Shown here: positions 28,725-39,868 of the stretch, piece after piece
Position numbering within the stretch: the first letter of the stretch is position 1
Layout of the letters: each line of letters begins with the position of its first letter
Assembly: GCA_947623625.1 (NCBI GenBank)
Contig: CANQHD010000003.1
Coordinates: 1 to 51,184, forward strand
DNA: 51,184 nucleotides
Source: an uncultured Bacilli bacterium
Lineage (GTDB): Bacteria > Bacillota_I > Bacilli_A > RF39 > UBA660
Direction of reading: 5' to 3'
Made by a program: the position numbers and the translations under genes
Notes under the pieces: generated by a model
Seen by the model: the letters and a program-made list of their open reading frames with translations, nothing else
Database searches by the model: none
What the model was told of the DNA's origin: nothing

Positions 28725-29993
28725 TCACCTCATTTTAAAGTAATTAAGAATAAGAATGAGCGTAAGACCACTCACAATGCTTAAAAAACCACAGAGTGCT
28801 ATTACATCCGCATAACCATGATTATTAACAGGCTTGGAAAAGACAAATGTATTTTCTTCTTCAAATTCCTCATCATCTTCCTCTATTTCAATAGATTCCA
28901 TTTCTTTTTCAAAAATAGGAAGTGGTATTTTTTCATCTTGTTCACTTGCATTTTCCAAATCGAATTCCTGATAAGTTGGCATTTTCTCCACAATAAAGTC
29001 AAGAGGCAAAATAGAACTAAATTGCTTATCATTTGGATATTTACTATCTAAAATTCTTGCCATGCTAATTGAGAAATCCTCGTTTTCTGCTTGAGACAAA
29101 ATTTGAGCAAAATCATCTAACTTATCTCGTCCAACAGCTTGTCTTTTAATAAAGGCAATACAAGGTTTTGATTCATCTAATTTTAACACTTCCCACTGCT
29201 GTTTAAAAGCCTCATTCACTCTTTCTTGTTCTACCTGAGATAGATGAATATGTTCTCCAATAGAGTGCAAGTTTTTCTGACAGGCATCATAATCTTTTCG
29301 ATAATAAGCAAATTTATCATAGGATGAGTCTTTCATGTAAGGACTTGTTGCAGTCATATTTGAAAAATAAGAAGGAGATGAGAGAGCATAATAGTAAGCC
29401 ATTAAAAAGCTATCTGTAATATATATAGGATGTTCTTTTTCTTCCCATCTTTTTAAAATAAAGTTTTTATAAGAATGATTTTCAAAAATATAAGCAATTT
29501 GTTTCATTTTATCAATCGGATATTGATAATTTTTTGGATCAATTCCATTGAATTCTACTTCTTCTTGAAAAACAGATGGAAAACTGTGATAGCAATAGCC
29601 ATTTACAATATAACGATTATAAATTTGCATTAAGACACTTCTTTTATTTTCATATGTATTTAAATCCGAAAGACCTAATTGTAACATAACAATTTGTCCT
29701 AGTAATGAATGGATTCCAATCACAAGTTCCTGATGATTTTTATAAAGACGAGAAAGCTTTGTAATCTCTTCTAAAAATTTATCCCAATAGGCATCATCAC
29801 CTACAATAATTTGATACTTGATGACTGCATCAGTAAATATTAGCATCGAATAAAAATTATACATTCTCTCTTCTGCATTAGGAGATACATTAGATACTTT
29901 ATGTAAAGTTTCTTTATTAGATAAAACAGAAGAAAGGAGCTTTAAAATTTGTGGATCTTTTAATTTTTTTCCAAACATAATAACTCCTCTCAT
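28725..29993 (-). CDS. Hypothetical protein with C-terminal TM anchor
   Basis: ORF 422 aa; C-terminal VIALCGFLSIVSGLTLILILNYF. Confidence 0.65.
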   Translation of the reverse strand: MRGVIMFGKKLKDPQILKLLSSVLSNKETLHKVSNVSPNAEERMYNFYSMLIFTDAVIKYQIIVGDDAYWDKFLEEITKLSRLYKNHQELVIGIHSLLGQIVMLQLGLSDLNTYENKRSVLMQIYNRYIVNGYCYHSFPSVFQEEVEFNGIDPKNYQYPIDKMKQIAYIFENHSYKNFILKRWEEKEHPIYITDSFLMAYYYALSSPSYFSNMTATSPYMKDSSYDKFAYYRKDYDACQKNLHSIGEHIHLSQVEQERVNEAFKQQWEVLKLDESKPCIAFIKRQAVGRDKLDDFAQILSQAENEDFSISMARILDSKYPNDKQFSSILPLDFIVEKMPTYQEFDLENASEQDEKIPLPIFEKEMESIEIEEDDEEFEEENTFVFSKPVNNHGYADVIALCGFLSIVSGLTLILILNYFKMR

Positions 29994-30117
29994 AATAAAG
30001 ATAAGTATTTTTGAACACCAACTTTATCATTTTTCATTCATTGATTTTTAATGATTTCTCTTTTCCGTATTATAATTAGATTATATCAAAATCTTCTATA
30101 ATTGACAATTAAATTCA

Positions 30118-30142
30118 AGTAAAAAAGCCAACATGTGGCTAA
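30118..30142 (-). terminator. Intrinsic terminator overlapping the stop codon of the HerA-like gene
   Basis: AGCCACATGTTGGCTTTTTTAC on minus strand. Confidence 0.75.
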
Positions 30143-32289
30143 ATACTTTCAATTTCATCTTGAGCCATTCCCTGCCCTATTGTTGGAATGGATACTTCTG
30201 GAATTGGATTCATTCCAGTGGTGAAACTTGGATTATTCACAGGTTCTTGAGCAATAACTTGAGATGGTGGAAATGGGATTCCTGGTACCAATTGAGGTGG
30301 TGCTTGTGAAGCATTTTCTGAAGGCATTACAAATGTAGGCTGTGGTGGAATCGGTGGTCCTGATACTGGTGGCTGTTCAATTACTATGGATGGTGCGTTA
30401 TTTGGCTGAGGAGGAGGTGTTGGAACAGATGGCTCATTATTCACAGGTATCGGTGCCGAATAACTAGGTGTTACTTCCGGAACGACATTTGTAGGAGCTT
30501 GATTGACAGGAGCAGATGTCGCTGGGGCTTGTTGTTTATTTCCCGTCCAAATAGATGTAACAGCACAGTTACCACTTCTAGGCTCTGGATTTGGCATTGC
30601 AAGTTTGACAATTAATGGTATTTTAAACGCCATTCCAAAAGCTAAACAAGTTCCTGCCTGCAAACTTTTTTGTTTTTCAACAATTTCTTCACTGATATTT
30701 GGAACCATTTTTTTAATATAGTCCACGTCTGTTGGGTGATTCATTTTAAATATTAAGAAATTAGAACATTGAGAAATAACGGTATCAGAAAGCTCCACAG
30801 GGCGCTGTGAAATAAGTCCTAAAATGACACCATATTTACGTCCTTCTTTGGCAACACGATCAAAGATATTGTACCCTATTAAAAATTGATCGGTATCATG
30901 TTGAATATAACGATGTGCTTCTTCAACAATAATATGAAATGGTATACTTGCCCTATCTTTTAAAGATTTTGCAAATTCAAAGATAAGTCTTGTATAAATT
31001 TTAGTAATAACTTTCGCAAAAGAGTCATCGACATCATCTAAATTAATATTGACAATTTGATATTTAACACCATTTTGAATCAATAAATTAGAAAGATATG
31101 CTTCAAGAGAAATATACTCTTTTACATCAAAGTATTTTGCTTGGTCGGATGTTATTAAGGAATGAAGTCTTACTCGAATCGTAACAGCATCGCCATATGT
31201 ATTTTCATTTCGAAGCCATCCTTCACTAATTAAAGTAAAGTTAAGAGCTTTCTCTAAATCTTGAAGGGTGTAAAAACACTCTCCATGTGGCTCATAATCA
31301 TCGTATTTTGGATCAATAAAACTAGAGACATATTCTGTTAATAAAACGCTTTCTGTAAATTGTCCTTGAGAGTCGATTAAAAAACATTCTCTAAATTTTC
31401 GAACATAACCAATTCCTTGAATAGGAGACTCCAAATTAAACTCTGGTGTAGAACATGACCCAATGATTGAGAAAATATCATTTCTTTTATTTGGGGAAGT
31501 TTGATTGGTATAGAGAGTTGCCATAATTGCTTTTGCGATTAAATGATTTTTAAATGCATTGGCATCCATATCACTTTGAGCAAAACTGCGTACAAGTTTT
31601 AACATTCTTTCAATAATTGGAAGTTGAGAGTGTTCAGTTACTTGTAAAAGAAGGGCTAAATCATCACAGTTTAAAAGCCAAATTGGTAAACGAAGTGGAT
31701 CACCTTTAGCTTCTGTTTCATTGGTTGTGAAAAATTTATAATGATAATTTGCATTAATTTGATTAATGTCTTTAAAGGCATTATAATATTCACCAGATGA
31801 GTCAAAAAGTAAAATATTGGATTTATAAGGAAAAAGTCGCATATCTTCAAACATATTCTGAAATATTCTTGAAACACCACATGATTTACCGCTTCCACTG
31901 TTTCCTAAAATAGCAAAGTGATTACTAAAGAAATTATCAACATCTAGATAGACGGGAAAATCATTATAATAAGGACTAAAGCCAAGGGGCATATAACCTA
32001 CTTTATCTTCTCCTGTAATTAATGGTATTTCATTTTGCTCAATAACACGTATCTTTGCATCCAAGCTTGGCTTTCGTAGAACACCACCAATTAGCCGTCC
32101 GTTTTTAATTTCACCTAAAAATCTTGCTTTAACAATTCCTTCTGATAAATCATCTACTTCACCTAAAATTGTTTTTTCACTATCCTCAAAAACTAAATGT
32201 AAATTCATTAAATTCATTTTTACTTCAGCATTCTCTTTTAATTTAATATTAGCTGAATGATCACTGATATAAATAATTTTGTCAAACAT
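30139..32289 (-). CDS. HerA-like (DUF87) ATPase with long Pro-rich C-terminal tail
   Basis: HFAILGNSGSGKSCGVSRI; HIIVEEAHRYI; RKYGVILGLISQRPVELSDTVISQCSNFLIFKM. Confidence 0.9.
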   Translation of the reverse strand: MFDKIIYISDHSANIKLKENAEVKMNLMNLHLVFEDSEKTILGEVDDLSEGIVKARFLGEIKNGRLIGGVLRKPSLDAKIRVIEQNEIPLITGEDKVGYMPLGFSPYYNDFPVYLDVDNFFSNHFAILGNSGSGKSCGVSRIFQNMFEDMRLFPYKSNILLFDSSGEYYNAFKDINQINANYHYKFFTTNETEAKGDPLRLPIWLLNCDDLALLLQVTEHSQLPIIERMLKLVRSFAQSDMDANAFKNHLIAKAIMATLYTNQTSPNKRNDIFSIIGSCSTPEFNLESPIQGIGYVRKFRECFLIDSQGQFTESVLLTEYVSSFIDPKYDDYEPHGECFYTLQDLEKALNFTLISEGWLRNENTYGDAVTIRVRLHSLITSDQAKYFDVKEYISLEAYLSNLLIQNGVKYQIVNINLDDVDDSFAKVITKIYTRLIFEFAKSLKDRASIPFHIIVEEAHRYIQHDTDQFLIGYNIFDRVAKEGRKYGVILGLISQRPVELSDTVISQCSNFLIFKMNHPTDVDYIKKMVPNISEEIVEKQKSLQAGTCLAFGMAFKIPLIVKLAMPNPEPRSGNCAVTSIWTGNKQQAPATSAPVNQAPTNVVPEVTPSYSAPIPVNNEPSVPTPPPQPNNAPSIVIEQPPVSGPPIPPQPTFVMPSENASQAPPQLVPGIPFPPSQVIAQEPVNNPSFTTGMNPIPEVSIPTIGQGMAQDEIESI

Positions 32290-32406
32290 AATAATTCCCC
32301 TATCTTTCTTTATATAATTAGTATACAAAATCTTTGTTTTTTTTTCAACAAGATTCAGTAAAATTACAAGGGGACTTTATCATTTATTCCTATTTTTTTT
32401 CTTATT

Positions 32407-32712
32407 TTAGTCAAGTTCTTCAATAATTTTAGTAAGACGCTGTTGAATATTTTTCTCTTTTATATCTTCCTTTAAAGTAGAAAGTTCTCTTTTTAATTTA
32501 TAAAGATGTAATTTCTGTTCATAATCTTCAAGTTTTTTACAAACATCTTTGACTTGTTTATAAATAGCATTTCGACTTTTATTTTCATTAAAAGCAATTT
32601 CTCCAAAAGAAAGATTATAGAAATAGTAACTTTCATAATAGGCTCTTTGTTTTTCTGTCAATAACGATTGATAACAGTCATATAACGCATTATAGTAAAG
32701 AACTTCTTTCAT
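32407..32712 (-). CDS. YlxM-like HTH protein
   Basis: LLTEKQRAYYESYYFYNLSFGEIAFNENKSRNAIYKQVKDVCKKLEDYE; near ftsY. Confidence 0.8.
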   Translation of the reverse strand: MKEVLYYNALYDCYQSLLTEKQRAYYESYYFYNLSFGEIAFNENKSRNAIYKQVKDVCKKLEDYEQKLHLYKLKRELSTLKEDIKEKNIQQRLTKIIEELD

Positions 32713-33014
32713 TTAAATATATCTCCTACAATTGCAATAATCGACATACAAACTAGCAATAATCCAATGATAACATAAAGAATTGTGCCACCATTTCTTT
32801 TATAAAAAAGCGCATTATTCAGTGCAATATCAAGCAGCGTAATTCCTAAAGAAAGTTCAAACCAAGGAAGGAATGTTCCCTTAAAAAGTGTTATAACACC
32901 AAGAATGAGCATGACAATTGTTAAAATTGCTTGTAAGTATAGCATCGGATAAGATATTTTAACAGTAGGCGTCTTTTCTTTTATTTTATTTTGACTCTTA
33001 CTCATTTTCTTCAT
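32709..33014 (-). CDS. Small membrane protein
   Basis: Hydrophobic 101-aa ORF overlapping ftsY and ylxM-like ends. Confidence 0.6.
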   Translation of the reverse strand: MKKMSKSQNKIKEKTPTVKISYPMLYLQAILTIVMLILGVITLFKGTFLPWFELSLGITLLDIALNNALFYKRNGGTILYVIIGLLLVCMSIIAIVGDIFK

Positions 33015-34188
33015 CTCCTATAAAATCTTTAAAGAGTCCATATATATACTTTTCAATATCAAAAACTTGTAAGTCCTCTTCTCTTTCGCCAAGACCAATA
33101 TATTTAACAGGAAGACCTACTTCTTCTTTGATTGCTAGGACAATTCCACCTTTGGCAGTTCCATCTAATTTTGTTAAAACAATTCCCGTAAGTTTTACAA
33201 TTTCTTTAAAGCTTTTTGCTTGAGCAATTCCATTTTGACCTGTTGTAGCATCTAAAACTAAAAGAGTTTCATTGGGTTCTTTTCCCATAATTCCTTGAAT
33301 AACTCGATTGATTTTTTCAAGTTCTCTCATTAAATAATCTTTATTTTGAAGTCTACCTGCTGTATCAATTAAAATAACATCATAGTTTTCACTTTTTCCA
33401 CGTGTAACGCCATCAAAGACAACACTTGCAGGATCAACGCCTTCTTCTTTTCCATAAAAATCAACGCCTATTTTTTCACTCCAATTTTTAAGTTGCATAA
33501 CAGCACCTGCTCGAAAAGTATCTCCTGCAACTAATAATACTTTTTTTCCTTCATTTTTCATGCGATATGCAAGTTTAGCAATGGTCGTTGTTTTTCCAAC
33601 CCCATTCACTCCTACAAATAAAAGAACGGTTGGACCATTTTCACTATATTCTATCTTATTAGAAAGCACTTCACCACTGACATAAATGATAAATAATTCA
33701 TCAACAATGACTTCTTTTAAGTCAAGTGGTGACTCTATTTTTTCATCTTGAACACGCTTTTTCAACTTATCAATAAAACGCATGACTGTCTCAACACCAA
33801 TATCTGCCATGATTAAAATTTCTTCTAATTCATCAAAATACGTTGCTTCTATTTTTTTATATTTATTGGTTAAATCTTGTAATTTAGAAATAAAAGATTT
33901 TCTTGATTTTGTAAGTCCTTTCTCATAAATTTTGACTTCTTTTTCCTCAGTGCTTGGAAGAATTTGTTCCTTTTCTTCTGTTTCGATATTTATCTGTTCA
34001 TGCTCGTCTTTATCAGGTTTTTCTGGAACTGAAATTGATGAAGTTGCTTCATTTTCTCTTTCTTCTTGAATAACTGTTTCCACTTGTTTTTCATCTTTCG
34101 AAGAGATTTCTTCTTCTATAGTAGTTTTTTCTTCTTTTTCCTTTTTTTTGCTAGACCATTTTTCTTTCCATTTATCAAAAAATCCCAT
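32998..34188 (-). CDS. ftsY: SRP receptor GTPase FtsY
   Basis: VGVNGVGKTTTIAKLAY; DTFRAGAVMQL; DTAGRLQNKDYLM. Confidence 0.97.
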   Translation of the reverse strand: MGFFDKWKEKWSSKKKEKEEKTTIEEEISSKDEKQVETVIQEERENEATSSISVPEKPDKDEHEQINIETEEKEQILPSTEEKEVKIYEKGLTKSRKSFISKLQDLTNKYKKIEATYFDELEEILIMADIGVETVMRFIDKLKKRVQDEKIESPLDLKEVIVDELFIIYVSGEVLSNKIEYSENGPTVLLFVGVNGVGKTTTIAKLAYRMKNEGKKVLLVAGDTFRAGAVMQLKNWSEKIGVDFYGKEEGVDPASVVFDGVTRGKSENYDVILIDTAGRLQNKDYLMRELEKINRVIQGIMGKEPNETLLVLDATTGQNGIAQAKSFKEIVKLTGIVLTKLDGTAKGGIVLAIKEEVGLPVKYIGLGEREEDLQVFDIEKYIYGLFKDFIGDEENE

Positions 34189-34381
34189 AATATCACCACT
34201 TGTATTTTAACAAAGTTTTTTATCTTATTCAAACTATTATTGCAAACAATTTCTTAGTGCACACAAACCAAATTTGATTTATTTTCATGGAAGAATCTAG
34301 ACATTTTCCCATCTTTATAGTATAATCTTACTTGGTTAGTTCTTTTAGTAACTGAATAAAGAAAGGAGATTTTTATTTATT

Positions 34382-36052
34382 ATGAGTAAACCAAATGAAA
34401 CAAAGGTAATTGTTTTAGGTGGTTTAGGAGAAGTCGGAAAAAACATGTATTGTATAATGCATGATGATGAAATTATTATAATTGATGCCGGAGTTAGTTT
34501 TCCAGAAGGTGAACTTTTGGGAATTGATTATGTATTACCAGATTATTCTTTTTTAAAATTAAATGAAGCAAAAATTAAAGCTCTATTTATTACACATGGT
34601 CATGAAGATCATATTGGAGCAATTCCTTTTTTACTTCAAAGTGTGAATATTCCTGCAATTTATGCACCAAATCAAGCCAAAGAATTAATTGCATTAAAAT
34701 TAGAAGATAGAAATATTCGTTATGATAATTTATATGTATATCATGAAGATACTGTTGTAAAATTTAAAAACTTGCAGGTAGAGTTTTTTCGCACAACACA
34801 TTCTATTCCAGATTCTCATGGGATTTTAATTAAAACTCCAAATGGTAATATTGTAACAACTGGAGATTTTAAATTCGACTTAACTCCTATCGGACCTATG
34901 GCTGACCTTTATAAAATGGCGATTATTGGACATGATGGTGTTGACTTATTAATTAGTGATAGTACTAATGCTTTAGATGAAGGAATGTCTGTTAGTGAAA
35001 GTCGCGTAGATGATGCTTTAGCAGATATTTTTAATCGCTATAAATATAATCGAATTATTATTGCGACCTTTGCATCTAATATCTATCGTTTAAAACATAT
35101 TTTTGAATCTTGCTATCAACATGGTAGAAAAATTTGTGTTTTCGGTAGAAGTATGCAAAACAATATTGACATTTCTATTAAGGGTGGCTACATTGATCAC
35201 AAAGAATTACTCGTCAGTGCTGAAGTTGCAAATACACTAAAGCCTGGTGAAGTCACAATTCTTTGTACAGGTAGTCAAGGGGAACCTCTTGCAGCTCTTT
35301 CTAGAATTGCAGATGGGACACACAAACAAATCAAATTACGACCAGATGACATCGTTATCTTCTCAAGTAGTGCTATCCCAGGAAATGCTCTTAGTATTTC
35401 AAAGACAATTAATAAACTTTATTTAAAAGGTGTTCAAGTTTTCACAAATATGCTTTATAGTGACTTACATACATCTGGACATGCAAAGCAAGAAGAATTA
35501 AAGTTGATGATTCGTCTTATTAATCCACATTATTTAATGCCTTTTCACGGAGACTATCGCATGTTAAAACGTCATGCAAATTTAGGTGTTGAATGTGGTA
35601 TCCCACCAGAGAATACTTTTATTCTTAAAAATGGAGACAGTCTTATTTTAAAAAATCATATAGTAACTAAAGGAGAAAGCTATCCAAATAATGATATTTA
35701 TGTAGATGGTAATCGGATTGGAGAAATTTCTGGAGCCGTTTTGCGTGATCGAAAAGTAATGGCTAATGATGGAATTTTAGTTGTTATTGCAAATATCAAC
35801 ATGCAAAAAAGAGAATTATTAATTAAGCCTAATATTACAACACGTGGATTTATTATGGTGAATGAAAATGAAGAACTCTTAAAGAAAATTGAACATCAAG
35901 CTACTAAAACAATCAAGTTAAAACTTGCAGATCATAGTAGTAGTTATACGGATATTAAAAATCAGATTGTCGCAGATTTATGTCCTTATATTTTAGAACT
36001 AACTGGTAGAAGACCCATTATTCTTCCTGTTATTTTAGATGCTAAAAAGTAA
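34382..36052 (+). CDS. rnj: Ribonuclease J
   Basis: ITHGHEDHIGAIPFLL; TGSQGEPLAALSRIADG; beta-CASP domain. Confidence 0.95.
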   Translation: MSKPNETKVIVLGGLGEVGKNMYCIMHDDEIIIIDAGVSFPEGELLGIDYVLPDYSFLKLNEAKIKALFITHGHEDHIGAIPFLLQSVNIPAIYAPNQAKELIALKLEDRNIRYDNLYVYHEDTVVKFKNLQVEFFRTTHSIPDSHGILIKTPNGNIVTTGDFKFDLTPIGPMADLYKMAIIGHDGVDLLISDSTNALDEGMSVSESRVDDALADIFNRYKYNRIIIATFASNIYRLKHIFESCYQHGRKICVFGRSMQNNIDISIKGGYIDHKELLVSAEVANTLKPGEVTILCTGSQGEPLAALSRIADGTHKQIKLRPDDIVIFSSSAIPGNALSISKTINKLYLKGVQVFTNMLYSDLHTSGHAKQEELKLMIRLINPHYLMPFHGDYRMLKRHANLGVECGIPPENTFILKNGDSLILKNHIVTKGESYPNNDIYVDGNRIGEISGAVLRDRKVMANDGILVVIANINMQKRELLIKPNITTRGFIMVNENEELLKKIEHQATKTIKLKLADHSSSYTDIKNQIVADLCPYILELTGRRPIILPVILDAKK

Positions 36053-36085
36053 CTTTTCTTTTAAAGAAGAGTTTTTTTTATTGGG
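36051..36085 (+). terminator. Intrinsic terminator after rnj
   Basis: AACTTTTCTTTTAAAGAAGAGTTTTTTTT. Confidence 0.7.
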
Positions 36086-36099
36086 AAAATTAAGACCGC

Positions 36100-36122
36100 A
36101 AAAAAAGAAGCTTACTTTGCTT
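36100..36122 (-). terminator. Intrinsic terminator overlapping the rny 3' end
   Basis: GAAGCAAAGTAAGCTTCTTTTTTTG on minus strand. Confidence 0.7.
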
Positions 36123-37677
36123 CTTCTTGTGCTCTTGTTTCACGAATAACTGTAATTTTGATTGTTCCAGGATATTTCATAGTTTCTTCTATTTTTTCTT
36201 TGATTTCTCGAGCGACTTGATGTGCTTGTAAGTCATCTATTTCTAATGGTTTTACAATCACACGAAGTTCCCTTCCAGCTTGCATAGCATAGGTTTTATC
36301 AACGCCTTCTATTCCATTGGCAACTTCTTCAAGTTGTGATAAACGCTGAATATAATTTTCAAGTGAGTCATTTCTTGCACCAGGACGTGACGCAGATAAT
36401 GTATCTGCAATAGCAACTAAAACAGAGATAATACTCGTTGCTTTCATATCACCATGATGAGAAGCTATCGCATTGACAATCACTTCATTTTCATGGTATT
36501 TTTTGGCTAAATTTTTTCCAATATCTACATGACTTCCTTCGATTTCATGATCAATTGCTTTTCCAATATCATGTAAAAGACCTGCTCTTTTTGCAAGAAG
36601 GACATTTTCTCCAACTTCTCCAGCTAGTAGCCCCGTTAACTCAGCAACTTCTTTTGAATGTTGCAATGCGTTTTGCCCATAACTTGTTCGAAAATGAAGT
36701 TTACCAACAAGTTCTACCAACTCAGGTGCCATTTTTGTAATTCCTAATTCAAATAAGGTCGTATTTCCATATTCTAGTATCTTATCTTTCATTTCTTTGC
36801 ATACTTTATCATACACTTCTTCAATTCGAGTTGGATGAATTCTTCCATCCTTAATAAGCGTTTCTAATGTTACTCTTGCAATTTCTCTTCGATAAGGATC
36901 AAAACTTGATAAAACAACTGCTTCTGGTGTATCATCAATAATTAAATCAACACCTGTAATTGCTTCAAGAGTTCGAATATTTCTTCCTTCCCTACCAATA
37001 ATTCTTCCTTTCATATCTTCACTTGGTAAATTCACCACAGTGACCGTTTGCTCATTTGCAATATCTGCAGCATATCGTTGCATAGATGAGACAATCATCT
37101 CTCTTGCTTTGCTAGAAGCATTTAATTTTGCTTCTTCTTCCTGTTCGCTCATATAAAGAGCAATTTCTCTATCCATGGCATCTTTTACGTTATTCATAAT
37201 TTGTTCTTTTGCTTTTTCTCGACTGTAGCCTGAAATTTTTTCAAGTAAATCCAATTGTTGCTTTTTTATATCATCCACTTTATCTTGTTCTTGTTGAATT
37301 TGTTTTCCACGTTCCGTTAATTTTTGTTCACGTTCATCAAGGGCAGTCTCGCGTTTTTGATAAAGTTCATCACGTTTATCCATACTTTTTTCACGTTGTA
37401 AAATTCTTTGTTCTTGTTCTTTTAATTCATTTTTTTTCTCTTTAATTTCTTGTTCTGTTTCTAATTTTAAGCGATGAGCTTCTTCTTTGACTTCTATTAT
37501 AGAATCTCTTTTATAATCTTCTGCTTCTTTTTTAGCATTTTGAAGCATTTTTTCAATCTTTTTTTCTGTTTTAGATTCTTTTAAAGTATTGAAAACAAAA
37601 ATAACGACGAAACAGATTACAAATCCAACGATGATCAATAAAACTGGAGTCATCATTTGATCCATAAGTTCCTCCAT
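36112..37677 (-). CDS. rny: Ribonuclease Y
   Basis: N-terminal TM, coiled coil, KH domain [33 protein letters not shown] domain [10 protein letters not shown]. Confidence 0.97.
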   Translation of the reverse strand: MEELMDQMMTPVLLIIVGFVICFVVIFVFNTLKESKTEKKIEKMLQNAKKEAEDYKRDSIIEVKEEAHRLKLETEQEIKEKKNELKEQEQRILQREKSMDKRDELYQKRETALDEREQKLTERGKQIQQEQDKVDDIKKQQLDLLEKISGYSREKAKEQIMNNVKDAMDREIALYMSEQEEEAKLNASSKAREMIVSSMQRYAADIANEQTVTVVNLPSEDMKGRIIGREGRNIRTLEAITGVDLIIDDTPEAVVLSSFDPYRREIARVTLETLIKDGRIHPTRIEEVYDKVCKEMKDKILEYGNTTLFELGITKMAPELVELVGKLHFRTSYGQNALQHSKEVAELTGLLAGEVGENVLLAKRAGLLHDIGKAIDHEIEGSHVDIGKNLAKKYHENEVIVNAIASHHGDMKATSIISVLVAIADTLSASRPGARNDSLENYIQRLSQLEEVANGIEGVDKTYAMQAGRELRVIVKPLEIDDLQAHQVAREIKEKIEETMKYPGTIKITVIRETRAQEEAK

Positions 37678-37756
37678 CTAGAATTGATAATTTAAAACCA
37701 TCATTCTAGCTTTATTGTAAAATGAAAGAAGTTTGATGTCAAGGAAAAGAAAAGTT

Positions 37757-38536
37757 CTAACGAGTCATCCGATATTGTTTCACAATTTTATCTATTTGCT
37801 CTACGTAACCACTAGGTACATGACTTTTTCCTAAGCTCGCTTCAGCGTGAAGAGTACTCAATTGCTCTATTGCTTGAAAAGCTGAAGGCAAAATGGGTGC
37901 TAGCTTTTCATTAAACTCAAGAATTACCTCTTTACTTCCATCAATAAGACTCTCATTTAATTTTTCTTTTCCAACAACTTCTTTTAAAAACTTTGCGCCT
38001 TGATAAGCAACTTGATAAGATGGAGCCAAATAAAATGGATGATCTAACCTAGTTAAGAGTTCTTCCTGAACTAAAGCAGCACATCCTTCAGTCCACATCG
38101 GATATATTTGAACATCACCAGCGAATGATTTCAAACAAAATCCATTTCGAAGATAAATACCCGTTTTATCTTTCAGCAAAAAATTTTTTACCCCAAAAAG
38201 AGCATGTCCATAAAGTTCATGAGCAAGAGCATTTTCAATGGATATTCTTGATTCATTTCCTCTACAAAGAACATATTTTTCATAATGAGAAAATGTATTG
38301 ACAAGGAAAAAAGAAGAAATATTATGCATGCAAGGTAATTTAATAGAAACTTCATCTCCTAATATCAATTGGATTGCTTTTTTTAAAGAATCTTTTTTCA
38401 TATCATAAATCATGGTTGTTTGAATCGTTTGATCAATCTCACTTTGATATTTTTCTCCATAATAATCAATTGCTGCATAATAAAGTTTTTCATTGATTTG
38501 TTGAATTTTCTTTTGATTATTTCTTAAAGCTAACAT
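37757..38536 (-). CDS. Hypothetical protein with HELYGH motif
   Basis: ENALAHELYGHALFGVKNFLLKD. Confidence 0.65.
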   Translation of the reverse strand: MLALRNNQKKIQQINEKLYYAAIDYYGEKYQSEIDQTIQTTMIYDMKKDSLKKAIQLILGDEVSIKLPCMHNISSFFLVNTFSHYEKYVLCRGNESRISIENALAHELYGHALFGVKNFLLKDKTGIYLRNGFCLKSFAGDVQIYPMWTEGCAALVQEELLTRLDHPFYLAPSYQVAYQGAKFLKEVVGKEKLNESLIDGSKEVILEFNEKLAPILPSAFQAIEQLSTLHAEASLGKSHVPSGYVEQIDKIVKQYRMTR

Positions 38537-38596
38537 GAAATCCCCTCTTTAAATGCTCATATTATAGCACATTTTAAAGAAAAGGAAGCAAAATTT

Positions 38597-39619
38597 TTAA
38601 GATTTTTTCTTTAAAGAAATACCATAATACTCTCTTACCTTTTGTTCCAATTCTTCTTTTAATTCTACTTGTTCTTTCAAAAGTAGCTTTACATTTTCTT
38701 TTCCTTGTCCTAGTTTTTCACCATGATAACTATACCAAGCACCTGATTTTTCAATAATGCCAGCATCTGTTCCTAAATCAATAATTTCGCCTTCCCGTGA
38801 AACACCTTCTCCATACATAATATCAACGGTTGCTGTTTTAAAAGGAGGCGCTACTTTATTTTTTACAACTTTAATTGTTGTTTTATTTCCAACGACTCCA
38901 TCCCCCATTTTTAATTGTTCATTCCGACGAACATCTAAACGAATTGTTGAATAGAACTTAAGAGCTCTACCACCAGGAGTTGTTTCAGGATTTCCATACA
39001 TAACCCCTACTTTTTCTCGAAGTTGATTAATAAAAATAGCAATCGTATTTGTTTTATTAATTGTCCCTGATAATTTCCGTAATGCTTGACTCATTAATCT
39101 TGCTTGTAATCCTACATGGGAATCCCCCATTTCTCCATCTATTTCTGCTTGAGGAACTAAAGCTGCTACTGAATCAATTACAATAATACTTACTGCTTCA
39201 CTTCGAACCAATGCTTCACAAATTTCAAGTGCTTGTTCTCCAGTATCTGGCTGGGATAATAACAATGAATTCGTATCAACACCTAATCTTTTCGCATAAA
39301 CTGGATCAAGAGCATGCTCTGCATCAATAAACGCAGCACGCCCTCCCTGCTTTTGAACCTCTGCAATTGCTTGTAGAGCAAAAGTTGTTTTTCCACTCGA
39401 CTCAGGTCCATATATTTCAATAATTCTCCCTTTCGGATATCCTCCAACTCCAAGCGCAATATCTAACGACAAACAACCACTAGATATGACATCTATTTTC
39501 ATATGTGCATTTTCTCCTAAACACATAATAGAACCTTTACCAAATTGTTTTTCAATATTAGCAATCACTTGCTCTAATTCTTTTTTCTTTTCTTCATCTT
39601 TAACAACTGTTTTTGCCAT
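38597..39619 (-). CDS. recA: Recombinase RecA
   Basis: [47 protein letters not shown]. Confidence 0.98.
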   Translation of the reverse strand: MAKTVVKDEEKKKELEQVIANIEKQFGKGSIMCLGENAHMKIDVISSGCLSLDIALGVGGYPKGRIIEIYGPESSGKTTFALQAIAEVQKQGGRAAFIDAEHALDPVYAKRLGVDTNSLLLSQPDTGEQALEICEALVRSEAVSIIVIDSVAALVPQAEIDGEMGDSHVGLQARLMSQALRKLSGTINKTNTIAIFINQLREKVGVMYGNPETTPGGRALKFYSTIRLDVRRNEQLKMGDGVVGNKTTIKVVKNKVAPPFKTATVDIMYGEGVSREGEIIDLGTDAGIIEKSGAWYSYHGEKLGQGKENVKLLLKEQVELKEELEQKVREYYGISLKKKS

Positions 39620-39831
39620 ATCAACATAAACCTCCAATACTCGTTACAAATTCATTCTAACATTACTAAAATTAAGAAGTCAAGCATTATTTTCAAACAA
39701 TTGTTTGTTATTTTTTAGAACTAAATTAAAGCAAATTTTACATTTTTCTTTATTCTATTTAGCAAACTTTTCATTTTTTCTCTTCACAGTGACTTTATTT
39801 GACAAATGAAGACCTTCTCTTTCACAAATAA

Positions 39832-39868
39832 AAAACAAAAAAAACGCTTTAAAGTAGCGCTTTATGAC
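39832..39868 (-). terminator. Intrinsic terminator after pgsA
   Basis: AAAGCGCTACTTTAAAGCGTTTTTTTTG on minus strand. Confidence 0.65.
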
